From: Oscillospiraceae bacterium
GTDB lineage: Bacteria; Bacillota; Clostridia; UBA1381
Assembly (NCBI GenBank): GCA_022509025.1
Contig: JAFLUB010000018.1
Coordinates: 1 to 50,516 of the forward strand
Reading direction: 5' to 3'
DNA: 50,516 nt
Shown here one piece after another: positions 9,386 to 19,357 of the stretch. The position numbers and the translations under genes were made by a program. A model generated the notes under the pieces. It was not told where the DNA came from and did no database searches. It saw only the letters and a list, made by a program, of their open reading frames with translations. Within the stretch, counting starts at the first letter, position 1, and every line of letters begins with the position of its first letter.

Positions 9386-10786
9386 TTACTTCCCTATAAT
9401 AACATCAGTTAAGTCCACGCTACTTGAAGGTACAGTCGGAACCAGGGCGGAAGTATCTTTTGTCCCGGTCTGAGAAATTGTGAAATTAAGATTCAATTTT
9501 TCTCCCGGATCATTCACTTTAGCACTTACATTGATATTACTCTCCGCTTTTTCACCGTCACAATCAGTCTTTGCCAAAATACTGAAGCTCATCATGCTCT
9601 TAAGCTTCTGTATCTCCTCAGCTGAAAGAGTACCCTGAAGAACATCATTGCTTACCAAATTGACGAAATCATCGTTTGTCATATTTATACTTACGCTGTA
9701 GCCTCCGTTTTCCTTTTCGGTAACAGTTATATATTTATCAAATGCTGCATAAGTATCGATCTGAGCTGCCAGGAAGATCGCCTCGTTGATATCAGCCTCT
9801 CCCTCTTTATGAACACCGGCTGTGAGGGCTTTTTTAAAATCCAACCCATTCGTTCCGTTCATAGCAATAAGACTTTTGAATACTTCCTTTGACGCATCGT
9901 CCATATCTGCGCTGTCTATTAATTTCTTAAGGTCAACTCTGTACCAGCTATTTCCGTTTACAGCCATAGACGCAAGCTGAACATTCGCATTCTGACTGCT
10001 CTTTGCTATCTGCTCTAAAATATCAGTCTTGAGATAAAGCACACTATCCTTTAAAACAAGGCTTGCAGAAGCATCCTTCATGCTCACTCCCATACCGTCA
10101 AAATCTAATGCAACATCTATACTTTTGGCAACGTCAGAAGCCACACTGTCAGCCTTTCCGTTCGTATTTATCTTCATACTTTCGCCGCTTCTGGTATAAT
10201 CTGCCGCAAAATTAAATTCTGTTGTTTCTATATTAAAATTCGGTGTGTTAAGCTCAGTGAGCTTCGTCATATTGGGAGCAATACCCGAGAAATCATCCAG
10301 ATAATCATTATAATCCATGATTATAACTGTTTCTGTATTACCGTCCCAGCCCACCTGCATACCGAACGCGTTACTCATGAAACGTATCGGAACAAGAGTT
10401 CTGTCCTGAACGATAATCATCGGAACATCCATTGTTATTGTGGACTTCGCGCCGTTCTTATCAACATAGATTGTGTCATCCATAAGAGTAAAGCTGATGT
10501 TGATATCTCCCTTTGACGCGGTCACAAGTCTATTAGAATTATCATAATTAACCGTTGCGCCCATATTTTCAAGAGCTGCTCTGAATGGTATCATGACTCT
10601 GCCTTCTGTATTAACCGGCTTCACGTCCTCATACTGAACAATTTTATCATTATACAGTATATGTATTTCAGATTTGTTTGTAATCGATTCACGGATTGCC
10701 ACCGCTCTTCCGTCCGCGTGAACATTTGCCGCCGCGCAGGATAGCGTCATCGACATTGCAAGTGTCGCTGCTGCTAATTTTTTCAT
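9386..10786 (-). CDS. Secreted protein with copper amine oxidase N-terminal (stalk) domain
   Basis: An N-terminal signal peptide (residues 1 to about 24, ending VHA) predicts export. Residues 45-155 form a copper amine oxidase N-terminal-like domain, with repeats of the type VMIPFRAALENMGATV and RTLVPIRFMSNAFGMQVGWD. In Firmicutes this fold is a common extracellular stalk or surface-binding module and does not imply oxidase activity. The C-terminal ~300 residues resemble secreted beta-rich domains of no assigned function. The gene is monocistronic, with its own promoter (10819-10847) and terminator (9340-9374). Confidence 0.82.
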   Translation of the reverse strand: MKKLAAATLAMSMTLSCAAANVHADGRAVAIRESITNKSEIHILYNDKIVQYEDVKPVNTEGRVMIPFRAALENMGATVNYDNSNRLVTASKGDINISFTLMDDTIYVDKNGAKSTITMDVPMIIVQDRTLVPIRFMSNAFGMQVGWDGNTETVIIMDYNDYLDDFSGIAPNMTKLTELNTPNFNIETTEFNFAADYTRSGESMKINTNGKADSVASDVAKSIDVALDFDGMGVSMKDASASLVLKDSVLYLKTDILEQIAKSSQNANVQLASMAVNGNSWYRVDLKKLIDSADMDDASKEVFKSLIAMNGTNGLDFKKALTAGVHKEGEADINEAIFLAAQIDTYAAFDKYITVTEKENGGYSVSINMTNDDFVNLVSNDVLQGTLSAEEIQKLKSMMSFSILAKTDCDGEKAESNINVSAKVNDPGEKLNLNFTISQTGTKDTSALVPTVPSSSVDLTDVIIGK

Positions 10787-10818
10787 TATTTATCCCTCCA
10801 ATAACGTAATACATATTT

Positions 10819-10847
10819 ATTTTAGCACAAAACGAAATGCAAATCAA
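10819..10847 (-). promoter_or_regulatory. Promoter of the stalk-domain protein gene
   Basis: Minus strand TTGATT, a 17-base spacer and TAAAAT, about 35 bases before the start codon. It is a good vegetative (sigma-A type) promoter. Confidence 0.7.
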
Positions 10848-11011
10848 TATTTTTATTGTTTTTTTTAGTCTGGTATGTTATATTAATTAAAGACAAATTA
10901 CTTATTTAATGAAATTTTTTCAATTTTTTAAAACAAATCACGCTTTCAGAAATTCATCAGGGCAAGGAAAATGAAACGCCGGCGGATTTATAAGAGCGTG
11001 TGGAGGAAATT

Positions 11012-12763
11012 ATGGCTCTTGATGCAGTTATGGTTCGCGCGCTTGTATCAGAACTTCAGGAAAAGCTCATAAACGGACGCGTAGACAAAATACACCAGCC
11101 TGAAAAGGACGAAATAACTATAAATATCCGTACTCTCAGAGACAGCTTCAAGCTTGTCCTATCGGCAAGCAGCGCGCACCCGAGAGTGCATTTTACAAGC
11201 GCCTCAAAGAAAAACCCGATAAGCGCGCCGATGTTCTGTATGCTTCTCAGAAAGCATATAGGCAGCGGTAAAATCACGGCAATTGAGCAGGTCGGCTTTG
11301 AGCGTATCATAAGGTTTTCAATAGAAAGCTATGATGAACTTGGTGACCTTACCACTAAGTATCTTATTGCAGAGATAATGGGCAGACACTCGAATATAAT
11401 CCTTACTAATCAGGATATGAAGATACTTGATTGCATAAAGCATATTGATTTTACAATAAGCTCGGTACGTCAGCTTCTGCCGGGGCTTGACTACGTTACT
11501 CCCCCTGCGCAGGATAAAAGTGACCTCACCGATATAGAGAACACGGTGACTATTGATTTTTCCGCCGCTTTGCAAACTGCTGACAAGGCTATACTATCTT
11601 CCATAGCGGGAATAAGCCCCCTGACAGCGCGTGAAATAGTATACAGGGCTTTCGGCAGAACGGATGTTAAATGCGGCGAACTTACGGACAGCGGGAAAAA
11701 CAAAATTCTTTATGAAACGGTAAGACTGGCAAATGCTGTAAAGGAAAACAATTTTGATGCATGTATGATTGTTAATAAAGGCTCCGGCAAGCTGATGGAT
11801 TTCAGCGCGATATCTATAAGACAATATGAATCGCTTGCCGATGTCATTCCGTTTGACAGCGTCAGCGCTCTCTTGGACTCGTTTTTCTCTACGCGCGATA
11901 TGCATGAGAGGATGCGGCAGAAAAGCGCCGACCTCGTCAAGCTCCTTTCAACCAATATAGAGCGAATTTCTAAAAAGCTCGTTATACTCGGGAAAACCCT
12001 GTCCGACTCTGAGAAAAAGGATAAGCATAAAGTTTACGGAGATTTGCTTATGGCTAATCTGTATTCCATAGAGCAAGGTCAGATAGTGGCGGAGATTATG
12101 AATTATTATGAGGAAAGTACTCCTGTCGTGAAGATACCGCTTGACCCACAGCTTACCCCATCGCAGAACGCGCAGAAATACTATAAGAAATACAACAAGG
12201 CAAAAACAGCCGAAATCGAAGCGGCTAAGCAGATAAAAAGCGCAAAGGCAGACCTTGAATATCTTGAAAGCACTCTGTCCGCGCTGGAAAACGCGGAAAC
12301 GGAAAGCGATTTAAACGCTATACGCGCTGAGCTTATCCAGGAGGGCTATTTAAACAGAAAGGTAAATCCAAAAAAGCAGAAGCATGCTGCTTCAAAACCG
12401 ATGCGCTTTGTGACCTCGGACGGATTTGATGTGTACGTCGGCAAAAACAACACACAAAACGATTATCTGACGCTTAAATTTGCAAACTCGTCTGATTTAT
12501 GGTTCCATACTAAAAATATACACGGCTCACATACCGTTATAAAGCTCGGCTTAGATAAAGATGTACCGAAAACGTCCATCTATGAAGCCGCACAAATAGC
12601 GGCATATTATTCAAAAGGTCGTGATTCCTCACAGGTGCCGGTGGACTTTACGCAGATTAAAAATGTGCATAAACCAAACGGCGCAAAGCCTGGCATGGTG
12701 ATATACGATAATTACAACACGGTTTACGTTACACCAAAAGAGCCTGAAAAAAAAGATTTATGA
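11012..12763 (+). CDS. rqcH: Ribosome quality control protein RqcH (NFACT family)
   Basis: RqcH/FbpA (NEMF/Rqc2 homolog) binds obstructed 50S subunits and adds C-terminal alanine tails to stalled peptides. The NFACT-N domain starts at MALDAVMVRALVSEL. The central coiled-coil region spans about residues 290-430. The NFACT-R domain (about 450-570) contains DLWFHTKNIHGSH, the family hallmark. ATG 11012 is preferred to a GTG at 11000 because GGAGG lies just before it and the sequence then matches family N-termini (583 aa). It is monocistronic with a terminator at 12779-12813. Confidence 0.93.
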   Translation: MALDAVMVRALVSELQEKLINGRVDKIHQPEKDEITINIRTLRDSFKLVLSASSAHPRVHFTSASKKNPISAPMFCMLLRKHIGSGKITAIEQVGFERIIRFSIESYDELGDLTTKYLIAEIMGRHSNIILTNQDMKILDCIKHIDFTISSVRQLLPGLDYVTPPAQDKSDLTDIENTVTIDFSAALQTADKAILSSIAGISPLTAREIVYRAFGRTDVKCGELTDSGKNKILYETVRLANAVKENNFDACMIVNKGSGKLMDFSAISIRQYESLADVIPFDSVSALLDSFFSTRDMHERMRQKSADLVKLLSTNIERISKKLVILGKTLSDSEKKDKHKVYGDLLMANLYSIEQGQIVAEIMNYYEESTPVVKIPLDPQLTPSQNAQKYYKKYNKAKTAEIEAAKQIKSAKADLEYLESTLSALENAETESDLNAIRAELIQEGYLNRKVNPKKQKHAASKPMRFVTSDGFDVYVGKNNTQNDYLTLKFANSSDLWFHTKNIHGSHTVIKLGLDKDVPKTSIYEAAQIAAYYSKGRDSSQVPVDFTQIKNVHKPNGAKPGMVIYDNYNTVYVTPKEPEKKDL

Positions 12764-12778
12764 TAAACAGCAATTTAC

Positions 12779-12813
12779 AGCGGTCTCTTCAATGAAAAGA
12801 GGACCGCTTTTTT
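12779..12813 (+). terminator. rqcH intrinsic terminator
   Basis: AGCGGTCTCTT pairs with AAGAGGACCGCT (one bulge) and is followed by TTTTTT. Confidence 0.85.
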
Positions 12814-12822
12814 GCAGTCCTC
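12794..12822 (-). terminator. amtB intrinsic terminator overlapping the rqcH terminator
   Basis: On the minus strand GAGGAC (from 12822) pairs with GTCCTC (to 12799) and is followed by TTTTC. It shares bases with the rqcH terminator, so two convergent genes use one compact region. Confidence 0.65.
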
Positions 12823-12853
12823 AGAGGGGTTATATTAAAATCTTAAAAAGATA

Positions 12854-14140
12854 TTAACCTATATTTTCGTTATATGACTTTACAAAGTCAGGATAAGCTG
12901 ACGCAAGACCGTGTTCTGTCGAGTCAAGTCCCTTAATCTCATCCTCAGGCTTAGCCCTCAGGATTCCCGCCTTCTTCAGCACCATAAATACTGCTCCGCC
13001 TACTGCAGCCGCCCATGCAATCAGCGCTATAGCGCCGAGAGCCTGAACACCCAATGCCGCGAATCCGCCGCCGTGGAAAAGACCCGGAAGAAAATCACTA
13101 CCCACAAGCGCTTCATCGCTTGCGAACAAACCTACAGCCAGCGTACCCCAGAGTCCGCATACACCGTGAACACTGATTGCGCCGACAGGGTCGTCAATCC
13201 TGAGCTTCGCGTCAATAAACGGGATTGCAAGGCACATAAGTATAGCGCCGACAACACCGATAATCACTGAATCAAGCGGTGAAACAACATCACATGAAGC
13301 GGTAATAGCGACAAGACCGCCGAGGATACCGTTGAGAGTCATTGAAACGTCAGGCTTTCCGTAACGGAACCATGTGAAGAACATTGACGTGATAGCCGCC
13401 GCGCATGCCGCAAGGTTCGTTGTGATAAACACCTTTGCCGCAACCTGCGCACCGCCGTCCGAAAGTCCGCCTGTCGACGCAGGGTTGAATCCGAACCAGC
13501 CCACCCAAAGGATAAGCACGCCCAGCGCGCCTATAAGGATATTGTGACCCGGGATAACGTTCGGTGTTCCGTCCTTTCTGTACTTTCCGATTCTGGGGCC
13601 TAAAATCGCGGCGCCTACAAGTGACATTGCGCCGCCGAGCATATGTACTATAGCCGAGCCGGCAAAGTCATGGAAGCCAAGCTCAGATAGCCAACCGCCG
13701 CCCCATACCCAGTGACCTGCAATCGGATAAATAAAGAGTGAAATTGCCGCGCTGTAGATGCAGTATGCTCGAAAATCCGTTCTCCCCGCAACTGCGCCGG
13801 ATACAATAGTAGCCGAAGTCGCGCAGAATACAGTCTGGAAGAACAGCGCCGTATAGTCCACGTTCGCCGCGCCTGCCGCGCCGTTCATGAACATATCCCC
13901 GAACGGAATACCTATGAAGCCGTTTCCTTTTCCGTACATGATTCCGTAACCGATAACCCAGTAAATTATCGAACCGAACATAAAGTCAACTATGTTCTTC
14001 ATTATGATATTACCCGTGTTCTTGCTCCTTGTGAAGCCTGCTTCAACCATCGTGAATCCGGTCTGCATGAAGAATACCAGCACACCGCCGAAAAACAGCC
14101 AGAAACAATCCACCGCTGCCGTTAATAATTCTGTACTCAT
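12854..14140 (-). CDS. amtB: Ammonium transporter (Amt/MEP/Rh family)
   Basis: Polytopic channel for ammonium uptake with about 11 membrane helices. The two conserved pore histidines are in VHMLGGAM and VHGVCGLWG. The tail (LDSTEHGLASAYPDF) resembles Firmicutes and PII-regulated transporters. The length of 428 aa is normal. It lies 30 bp downstream of the PII gene, the classic glnK-amtB pair in which PII blocks the channel when nitrogen is plentiful. Both genes lie behind the attenuator-like leader at 14541-14677. Confidence 0.95.
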   Translation of the reverse strand: MSTELLTAAVDCFWLFFGGVLVFFMQTGFTMVEAGFTRSKNTGNIIMKNIVDFMFGSIIYWVIGYGIMYGKGNGFIGIPFGDMFMNGAAGAANVDYTALFFQTVFCATSATIVSGAVAGRTDFRAYCIYSAAISLFIYPIAGHWVWGGGWLSELGFHDFAGSAIVHMLGGAMSLVGAAILGPRIGKYRKDGTPNVIPGHNILIGALGVLILWVGWFGFNPASTGGLSDGGAQVAAKVFITTNLAACAAAITSMFFTWFRYGKPDVSMTLNGILGGLVAITASCDVVSPLDSVIIGVVGAILMCLAIPFIDAKLRIDDPVGAISVHGVCGLWGTLAVGLFASDEALVGSDFLPGLFHGGGFAALGVQALGAIALIAWAAAVGGAVFMVLKKAGILRAKPEDEIKGLDSTEHGLASAYPDFVKSYNENIG

Positions 14141-14170
14141 AATTAATCAATCCTCCCCAAATGTATTGAA

Positions 14171-14521
14171 TTATAATAACGCTTCTCTGTCTTCTTCGCC
14201 GGTTCTTACCTTTATAACTCTTGATACCGGAGAAATGAAGATTTTGCCGTCACCGATTTCACCCGTTCTTAATACCGAAACCGCCGTGTTCACAACATCG
14301 TCCACAGGAACCGAACACACTACCATTTCTACCTTGACCTTCGGCAGAAGATCAACGTTATATTCAACGCCTCTATACCTGTGTCTCTGTCCCTTCTGGA
14401 CACCGTAACCCAAAACATTAGACACCGTCATACCGTTAATTCCGATTTCATTGAGAGCTGTCTTTAGTTCTTCAAGCTTGTTCTGTCTGGTGATAATTTC
14501 GATTTTTGTCATTTCTGCCAT
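14171..14521 (-). CDS. glnK: Nitrogen regulatory protein P-II (GlnB/GlnK)
   Basis: Trimeric signal protein that senses 2-oxoglutarate and ATP/ADP and controls AmtB. The N-terminus resembles KIEIITRQNKLEELKTAL. The T-loop contains RGVEYNVDLLPK with Tyr54 at the position uridylylated in proteobacteria; whether it is modified here is unknown. The second PII signature is GEIGDGKIFISPV. The length of 116 aa is normal. Pairing with amtB supports the GlnK role over GlnB. Confidence 0.94.
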   Translation of the reverse strand: MAEMTKIEIITRQNKLEELKTALNEIGINGMTVSNVLGYGVQKGQRHRYRGVEYNVDLLPKVKVEMVVCSVPVDDVVNTAVSVLRTGEIGDGKIFISPVSRVIKVRTGEEDREALL

Positions 14522-14540
14522 GACTGTTTTCCCCTTTCCT

Positions 14541-14677
14541 CTTAAGCAAAAAGGCGCGTCTGCCGTTATCTACAGCAAACACGCCCTTGTGCTTAAATTT
14601 TAATATAATTTCAGTCTTAAATCCGAAAAGAAAAGACGCGTTTATATTTGCATATAAACACGCCCTTGTGTCGGATT
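14541..14677 (-). promoter_or_regulatory. Tandem structured attenuator leader of glnK-amtB
   Basis: The 5' leader (transcript from about 14687) holds two copies of one folded unit. Each unit has an outer stem (AATCCG/CGGATT at 14620-14677; TTAAGC/GCTTAA at 14542-14596) enclosing CACAAGGGCGTG and then a long inner hairpin. The inner hairpins are 13-14 bp with several G-U pairs, and each is followed by a U-rich run (TCTTTTCTTTTC or CTTTTT), like tandem terminators. The structure suggests regulated transcription antitermination. Nitrogen genes in clostridia can be controlled by ANTAR proteins at paired hairpins, but the loops here are not clear ANTAR hexaloops. The ligand or protein is unknown. 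Confidence 0.65.
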
Positions 14678-14693
14678 CCTTAACTATGCCGTC

Positions 14694-14722
14694 ATTATAC
14701 TCTTGCATATTTGAGTTGTCAA
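14694..14722 (-). promoter_or_regulatory. Consensus promoter of glnK-amtB
   Basis: A perfect TTGACA, a 17-base spacer and a perfect TATAAT on the minus strand. The promoter itself is very strong, so control probably lies in the structured leader. Confidence 0.88.
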
Positions 14723-14832
14723 CACATTTTTTCGATTTTGGATAACAATACAAAATAATCCGATTTCTTCAATGTGTCTTTTAGAAAATTTAAACAAACC
14801 TTGACATATTACTATAAAATCTTCACCATCTG

Positions 14833-14861
14833 TTGACAAACTTCTTTCGTAATGCTATAAT
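14833..14861 (+). promoter_or_regulatory. Consensus promoter of carAB
   Basis: A perfect TTGACA (14833-14838), a 17-base spacer and TATAAT (14856-14861). It is divergent from the glnK promoter, 110 bp away. Confidence 0.88.
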
Positions 14862-14893
14862 AGTGGAAATGATTAAAAAGGAGCGGACGAGAT

Positions 14894-14980
14894 ATGTACA
14901 GCCTGAGTAAACATAGTTTAACATATTCCGGCAATCGTATTTCCCCTCTTTTTCTATTTTCCTTTAAAAAAGGCTTTTGA
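14894..14980 (+). CDS. carAB leader peptide (28 aa, attenuation)
   Basis: A short ORF with its own site (AAAAGGAGCGG, about 10 bases before ATG 14894). The peptide starts MYSLSKHSL and ends SFKKGF. Its coding sequence contains pyrimidine-rich runs (CCCCTCTTTTTCTATTTTCC, 14944-14963). The stop codon (14978-14980) overlaps the first bases of the terminator stem at 14979. This spatial arrangement matches pyrBI-type leaders, where a ribosome close behind a UTP-starved polymerase prevents terminator folding. It has no recognisable function as a protein. Confidence 0.65.
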   Translation: MYSLSKHSLTYSGNRISPLFLFSFKKGF

Positions 14981-15012
14981 CAATGATGTTTCTGCTCATT
15001 GTCTTTTTTTTT
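14979..15012 (+). terminator. carAB attenuator terminator
   Basis: A perfect 8-bp stem, GACAATGA (14979-14986) with TCATTGTC (14996-15003), a 9-base loop and nine T residues (15004-15012). It lies between promoter and carA with no complete gene before it except the leader ORF, so it acts as an attenuator. I saw no PyrR-type binding motif. Confidence 0.85.
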
Positions 15013-15062
15013 GGGATTATCAGCGTATATTTAGACGTATATTTATGAGAGGAGATTAGAAT

Positions 15063-16115
15063 ATGCAAGCACAGCTGATTTTGGAAAACGGTATGCGCTT
15101 TTCCGGAACGCTTTTCGGCGCGGAAAAGAATATCGTCGGAGAAGTAGTGTTCACAACGGGTATGACAGGTTATCAGGAAACACTCACAGACCCGTCGTTC
15201 GCGGGTCAGATTGTTACCATGACATTCCCGCTTATCGGTAACTACGGAATAAATCTTGAGGATATGGAGGCAAACCGCGCTAATCTTAAAGCATTCGTGG
15301 TAAGAGAAAAATGTGATTTCCCGTCTAATTTCAGAAATGAAATGAATCTTGACGACTTCCTCACCCAGCAGGGTGTTGTCGGCTTGGAGGGAATTGATAC
15401 AAGAGCGCTCACAAGGGTTATCCGTGACGCGGGAACAATGAAGGGCGTTATCATGATGGGCGAGCCGCGTGACGAAGATATTGAAATTCTTATGAACTCA
15501 CTCGATAACAGCCGCGTTATTATGAATACAACCACGGACGGTATTTACACAGTAAATGACATAGGCGAAAAGCACATAGCGTTTATCGACATGGGCGCGA
15601 AGCAAGGCATTATTCGTGACCTTGTAAAATGCGGCTGCCGTCTTACTGTATTCCCCGCTGACACGGCAGCGGATAAGATCGAAGCGGTAAATCCTGACAT
15701 GGTATTTCTTTCAAACGGTCCCGGCGACCCGCTTGACGCGCCGGGAACGGTTGACACGGTGAAAAAGCTTATCGGTAAGTTCCCGATATGCGGTATATGT
15801 ATGGGACATCAGATTATAGGCTTGGCTCTCGGCTGCAAGACAAAGAAGCTTAAATTCGGGCATCACGGCGGCAACCACCCGGTTAAAGACCTCACGACCG
15901 GCAATGTGTTTATAACAAGCCAGAACCATAACTATATCGTTTCCGATTATCCTGAGGATGTTGAGGAAACATTCATAAACGTGAATGACGGCACTTGCGA
16001 GGGCATACGGCATAAAACACTACCTATCCAGAGCGTGCAGTTCCACCCGGAAGCCTCGCCCGGACCTCTTGACACGGGTTGGCTTTTTGAGAGATTTTTA
16101 AAGGAGGTAATGTAA
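15063..16115 (+). CDS. carA: Carbamoyl-phosphate synthase small subunit (glutaminase)
   Basis: Hydrolyses glutamine and passes ammonia to CarB for carbamoyl phosphate, the precursor of pyrimidines and arginine. The N-terminal CPSase small-chain domain (residues 1 to about 135) includes [13 protein letters not shown]. The class I glutamine amidotransferase domain has the nucleophile Cys246 in CGICMGHQ and the His-Glu pair in [11 protein letters not shown]. The length of 350 aa is normal. GAGAGGAG precedes the ATG. It is followed after one base by carB. The leader-peptide attenuator upstream suggests pyrimidine control; no arginine or pyrimidine genes follow. Confidence 0.96.
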   Translation: MQAQLILENGMRFSGTLFGAEKNIVGEVVFTTGMTGYQETLTDPSFAGQIVTMTFPLIGNYGINLEDMEANRANLKAFVVREKCDFPSNFRNEMNLDDFLTQQGVVGLEGIDTRALTRVIRDAGTMKGVIMMGEPRDEDIEILMNSLDNSRVIMNTTTDGIYTVNDIGEKHIAFIDMGAKQGIIRDLVKCGCRLTVFPADTAADKIEAVNPDMVFLSNGPGDPLDAPGTVDTVKKLIGKFPICGICMGHQIIGLALGCKTKKLKFGHHGGNHPVKDLTTGNVFITSQNHNYIVSDYPEDVEETFINVNDGTCEGIRHKTLPIQSVQFHPEASPGPLDTGWLFERFLKEVM

Positions 16116-16116
16116 G

Positions 16117-19100
16117 ATGCCTTTAGATAAAAGTATAAAGAAGGTACTTGTCATAGGCTCAGGTCCTATCGTTATAGGACAGGCGGCGGAATTTGACTAT
16201 TCCGGCACTCAGGCGTGCCAGGCAATAAAGGACGAGGGTATTGACGTTGTGCTTGTAAACTCAAACCCTGCTACTATAATGACAGACCGCGGCATGGCTA
16301 CCAATACATATATTGAGCCGCTCACCGCGGAATACGTTGAAAAGATTATTCAAAAGGAGCGTCCCGATTCAATAATCGCGGGCATGGGCGGCCAGACAGG
16401 TCTTAATCTTGCCTGTGAGCTTTACGACAAGGGCGTATTTGAAAAATACAATATGAGAGTCATAGGCACATCTATCCCCTCCATTAAAGAGGGTGAAGAC
16501 CGCGACAGCTTCAAGCGTCTTATGGAGCGCACCAATCAGCCTATCGCGCCTTCCGAGATAGTTACAGACCTCGAATCCGGTCTTGAATTTGCCAATCAGA
16601 TTGGCTATCCCGTTATAGTACGTCCCGCGTACACGTTAGGCGGCACGGGCGGTGGTATTGCGGAAGACGCTCAGGAGCTTGAAACGATACTTTCGCAAGG
16701 GTTACACCTTTCGCGCGTCGGTCAGGTTCTTCTTGAAAAGTCGATAAAGGGCTGGAAAGAAATAGAGTTTGAGGTCATGCGTGACGGCGCCGGTAACTGT
16801 ATCACAGTCTGCTCAATGGAAAACGTTGACCCTGTCGGAGTCCACACAGGCGACTCGATAGTTGTCGCTCCGGCTCTTACTCTTGCGGACAAGGAATATC
16901 AGATGCTTCGCAAAGCGGCTATTGATATAATCAATTCAATAAATATAAAGGGCGGCTGCAATGTTCAGTTCGCTCTTGATCCCGAAAGCTTCAACTACGC
17001 CGTTATAGAAATCAATCCGCGTGTGAGCCGCTCATCGGCGCTCGCGTCTAAAGCGACCGGCTACCCAATCGCGAAAATAGCGGCAAAAATTGCGCTCGGA
17101 TATAATCTTGACGAGATAAAGAACGCAGTTACTGGTCAGACATACGCGTGCTTTGAGCCGGCTATTGACTATATCGTAACGAAAATACCGAAGTGGCCGT
17201 TTGATAAATTCTTCGGCGCTAAGCGTAATCTTGGTACAAAGATGATGGCAACCGGTGAAATAATGGCGATAGGCAACACGTTTGAATCATCTCTTTTAAA
17301 GGGAGTGCGTTCTCTTGAAATAAACCAGTACACTCTCGAAAGACAATCATCTAAGCTCAGGTCAACAGTTGAGCTCAAACAGAGAGCAATCGTGCCCGAT
17401 GATGAAAGACTGTTTGATTTAGCGGAGCTTATACGCAGAAACTACAACATGGAAAAGCTTGCTGAAATTACAGGCATGGACCCGTTCTTCCTGAAAAAGA
17501 TTAAAAATATTGTTGAAGCTGAGGAAGAACTGAAGAAATACAAGTTCAGTGACCTCAATTATGAAATACTTAAAAAGTACAAGAAGATGGGATTTTCGGA
17601 CAAGGGTATCGCAGAGCTTGTCGGCTGTCATGCAGATGAAATCTTCAATCTTCGTAACACACTGGGAATCACACCGGTATATAAAATGGTTGATACCTGC
17701 GCCGGAGAATTTGAAGCTGTTTCACCGTATTACTATTCCACGTATGATGAAACGACAGAGTCATTCCCGTCCGACAAAAAGAAGGTTATTGTTATCGGTT
17801 CAGGTCCTATAAGAATCGGTCAGGGTATAGAATTTGATTACTGCTCTGTCCACAGCATTCTCGCGCTTGAGAAATCGGGAGTTGAAACGATTATTATAAA
17901 CAACAACCCCGAAACTGTCAGCACGGACTTTGACACCTCCGATAAGCTTTATTTTGAGCCGCTTACCGAGGAGGATGTTTATAACATAATACTTCTTGAA
18001 AAGCCTGACGGCGTTATACTTCAGTTCGGCGGTCAGACAGCCATTAAACTTGCGAACTTCCTTGAAAAAATGAATGTTCCGGTTCTCGGTACCCAGCCGA
18101 AATATATTGACGAGGCGGAGGACAGAGAAAAATTCGATGAAATGCTTGAAAAGCTCAACATTAAGCGTCCCAAGGGCAAGGCTGTATGGAGCGTTAAGGA
18201 AGGCGTTGAGGAAGCGAACAAATTAGAATATCCTTTGCTTGTTCGTCCGTCCTATGTTTTAGGCGGTCAGGGTATGGAGATTACAAGAAATGAAATCGAC
18301 CTTGTCCGTTATCTCACGGACGCGTTCGCGAAGGACGCTAAAAATCCGGTTCTTATTGACCGGTACTTAGGCGGCCGCGAAATAGAAGTTGACGCTATAT
18401 GTGACGGTACAGACGTGCTTATTCCGGGTATTATGGAGCATCTTGAAAGAGCCGGCGTACACAGCGGCGACTCAATTTCAATTTATCCGCCGCAAAATAT
18501 CAGTCATAACATTGTGGATAAAATCATTGACGTGACATACAGGATAGCGATTGAACTAAAGGTTATAGGAATGATAAACATTCAGTTTATTGAGTTCCGT
18601 GACGAGCTTTATATTATAGAGGTGAATCCGCGTTCAAGCCGTACCGTTCCGTATATAACAAAGGTTACGAATGTTCCGGTTATAGACATAGCGACAAACA
18701 TAATGCTCGGCAAAACGCTCAAAGAAATGGGATATTCAACAGGTATCGCTCCTGAGACAAACACGGTAGCAATCAAGGTGCCTGTATTCTCAACGGAAAA
18801 GCTGCCGCGCGTTGAGGTAAGCCTCGGTCCTGAGATGCGTTCTACCGGCGAGGTTCTGGGCGTTGGACACAGCTTCACGGAAGCGATGTACAAGGGCTTT
18901 GTTGCGGCGGGTACTACAATACCGAAGCCCGGTTCAACAATCCTTGTTACAGTACGTGATCTTGACAAGGAAAACTTCCTGCCAATCGCTAAACAGTTTG
19001 CTATGTTCGGCTGTAAGTTTGTTGCAACGTCAGGCACGGCAAAGCTTTTAGAGGCAAACAACATTCCCGTTCAGGTTGCAAAGAAGATTTCAGAGGGTGT

Positions 19101-19329
19101 TCCCAACGTCCTTGATGTAATCAGGAGCGGAATGATTGACCTTATAATAGATATTCCAAAGAAGGGCAATGACGCGCATTCGGACGGATTTAAGATAAGA
19201 CGTACCGCGACGGAATGTTCGGTATCTATTATGACAAGCCTTGACACCGTAAAGGCGCTTACTGACGTAATGGAGAAGCGGTATACAGCTGATTTGGTTA
19301 ATATAGTTTCTCTTTCGGATATAAAATAA
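16117..19329 (+). CDS. carB: Carbamoyl-phosphate synthase large subunit
   Basis: Uses two ATP to convert bicarbonate and ammonia to carbamoyl phosphate. Two homologous ATP-grasp halves are visible: the first with [16 protein letters not shown] and [12 protein letters not shown], the second with [13 protein letters not shown] and [12 protein letters not shown]. The C-terminal MGS-like allosteric domain (from about residue 935) is the usual site of UMP/IMP/ornithine control. The length of 1070 aa is complete. AAAGGAGG lies within the end of carA, so the pair is translated together. Confidence 0.97.
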   Translation: MPLDKSIKKVLVIGSGPIVIGQAAEFDYSGTQACQAIKDEGIDVVLVNSNPATIMTDRGMATNTYIEPLTAEYVEKIIQKERPDSIIAGMGGQTGLNLACELYDKGVFEKYNMRVIGTSIPSIKEGEDRDSFKRLMERTNQPIAPSEIVTDLESGLEFANQIGYPVIVRPAYTLGGTGGGIAEDAQELETILSQGLHLSRVGQVLLEKSIKGWKEIEFEVMRDGAGNCITVCSMENVDPVGVHTGDSIVVAPALTLADKEYQMLRKAAIDIINSINIKGGCNVQFALDPESFNYAVIEINPRVSRSSALASKATGYPIAKIAAKIALGYNLDEIKNAVTGQTYACFEPAIDYIVTKIPKWPFDKFFGAKRNLGTKMMATGEIMAIGNTFESSLLKGVRSLEINQYTLERQSSKLRSTVELKQRAIVPDDERLFDLAELIRRNYNMEKLAEITGMDPFFLKKIKNIVEAEEELKKYKFSDLNYEILKKYKKMGFSDKGIAELVGCHADEIFNLRNTLGITPVYKMVDTCAGEFEAVSPYYYSTYDETTESFPSDKKKVIVIGSGPIRIGQGIEFDYCSVHSILALEKSGVETIIINNNPETVSTDFDTSDKLYFEPLTEEDVYNIILLEKPDGVILQFGGQTAIKLANFLEKMNVPVLGTQPKYIDEAEDREKFDEMLEKLNIKRPKGKAVWSVKEGVEEANKLEYPLLVRPSYVLGGQGMEITRNEIDLVRYLTDAFAKDAKNPVLIDRYLGGREIEVDAICDGTDVLIPGIMEHLERAGVHSGDSISIYPPQNISHNIVDKIIDVTYRIAIELKVIGMINIQFIEFRDELYIIEVNPRSSRTVPYITKVTNVPVIDIATNIMLGKTLKEMGYSTGIAPETNTVAIKVPVFSTEKLPRVEVSLGPEMRSTGEVLGVGHSFTEAMYKGFVAAGTTIPKPGSTILVTVRDLDKENFLPIAKQFAMFGCKFVATSGTAKLLEANNIPVQVAKKISEGVPNVLDVIRSGMIDLIIDIPKKGNDAHSDGFKIRRTATECSVSIMTSLDTVKALTDVMEKRYTADLVNIVSLSDIK

Positions 19330-19357
19330 CCTGTTGTGTTTCGAAATAGATCCAAGG

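Noticed and set aside
14472-14753. A 93-codon minus-strand ORF across the glnK leader
   Set aside because: It spans the consensus promoter and both leader hairpins, lacks a ribosome site and runs into the PII gene in another frame.
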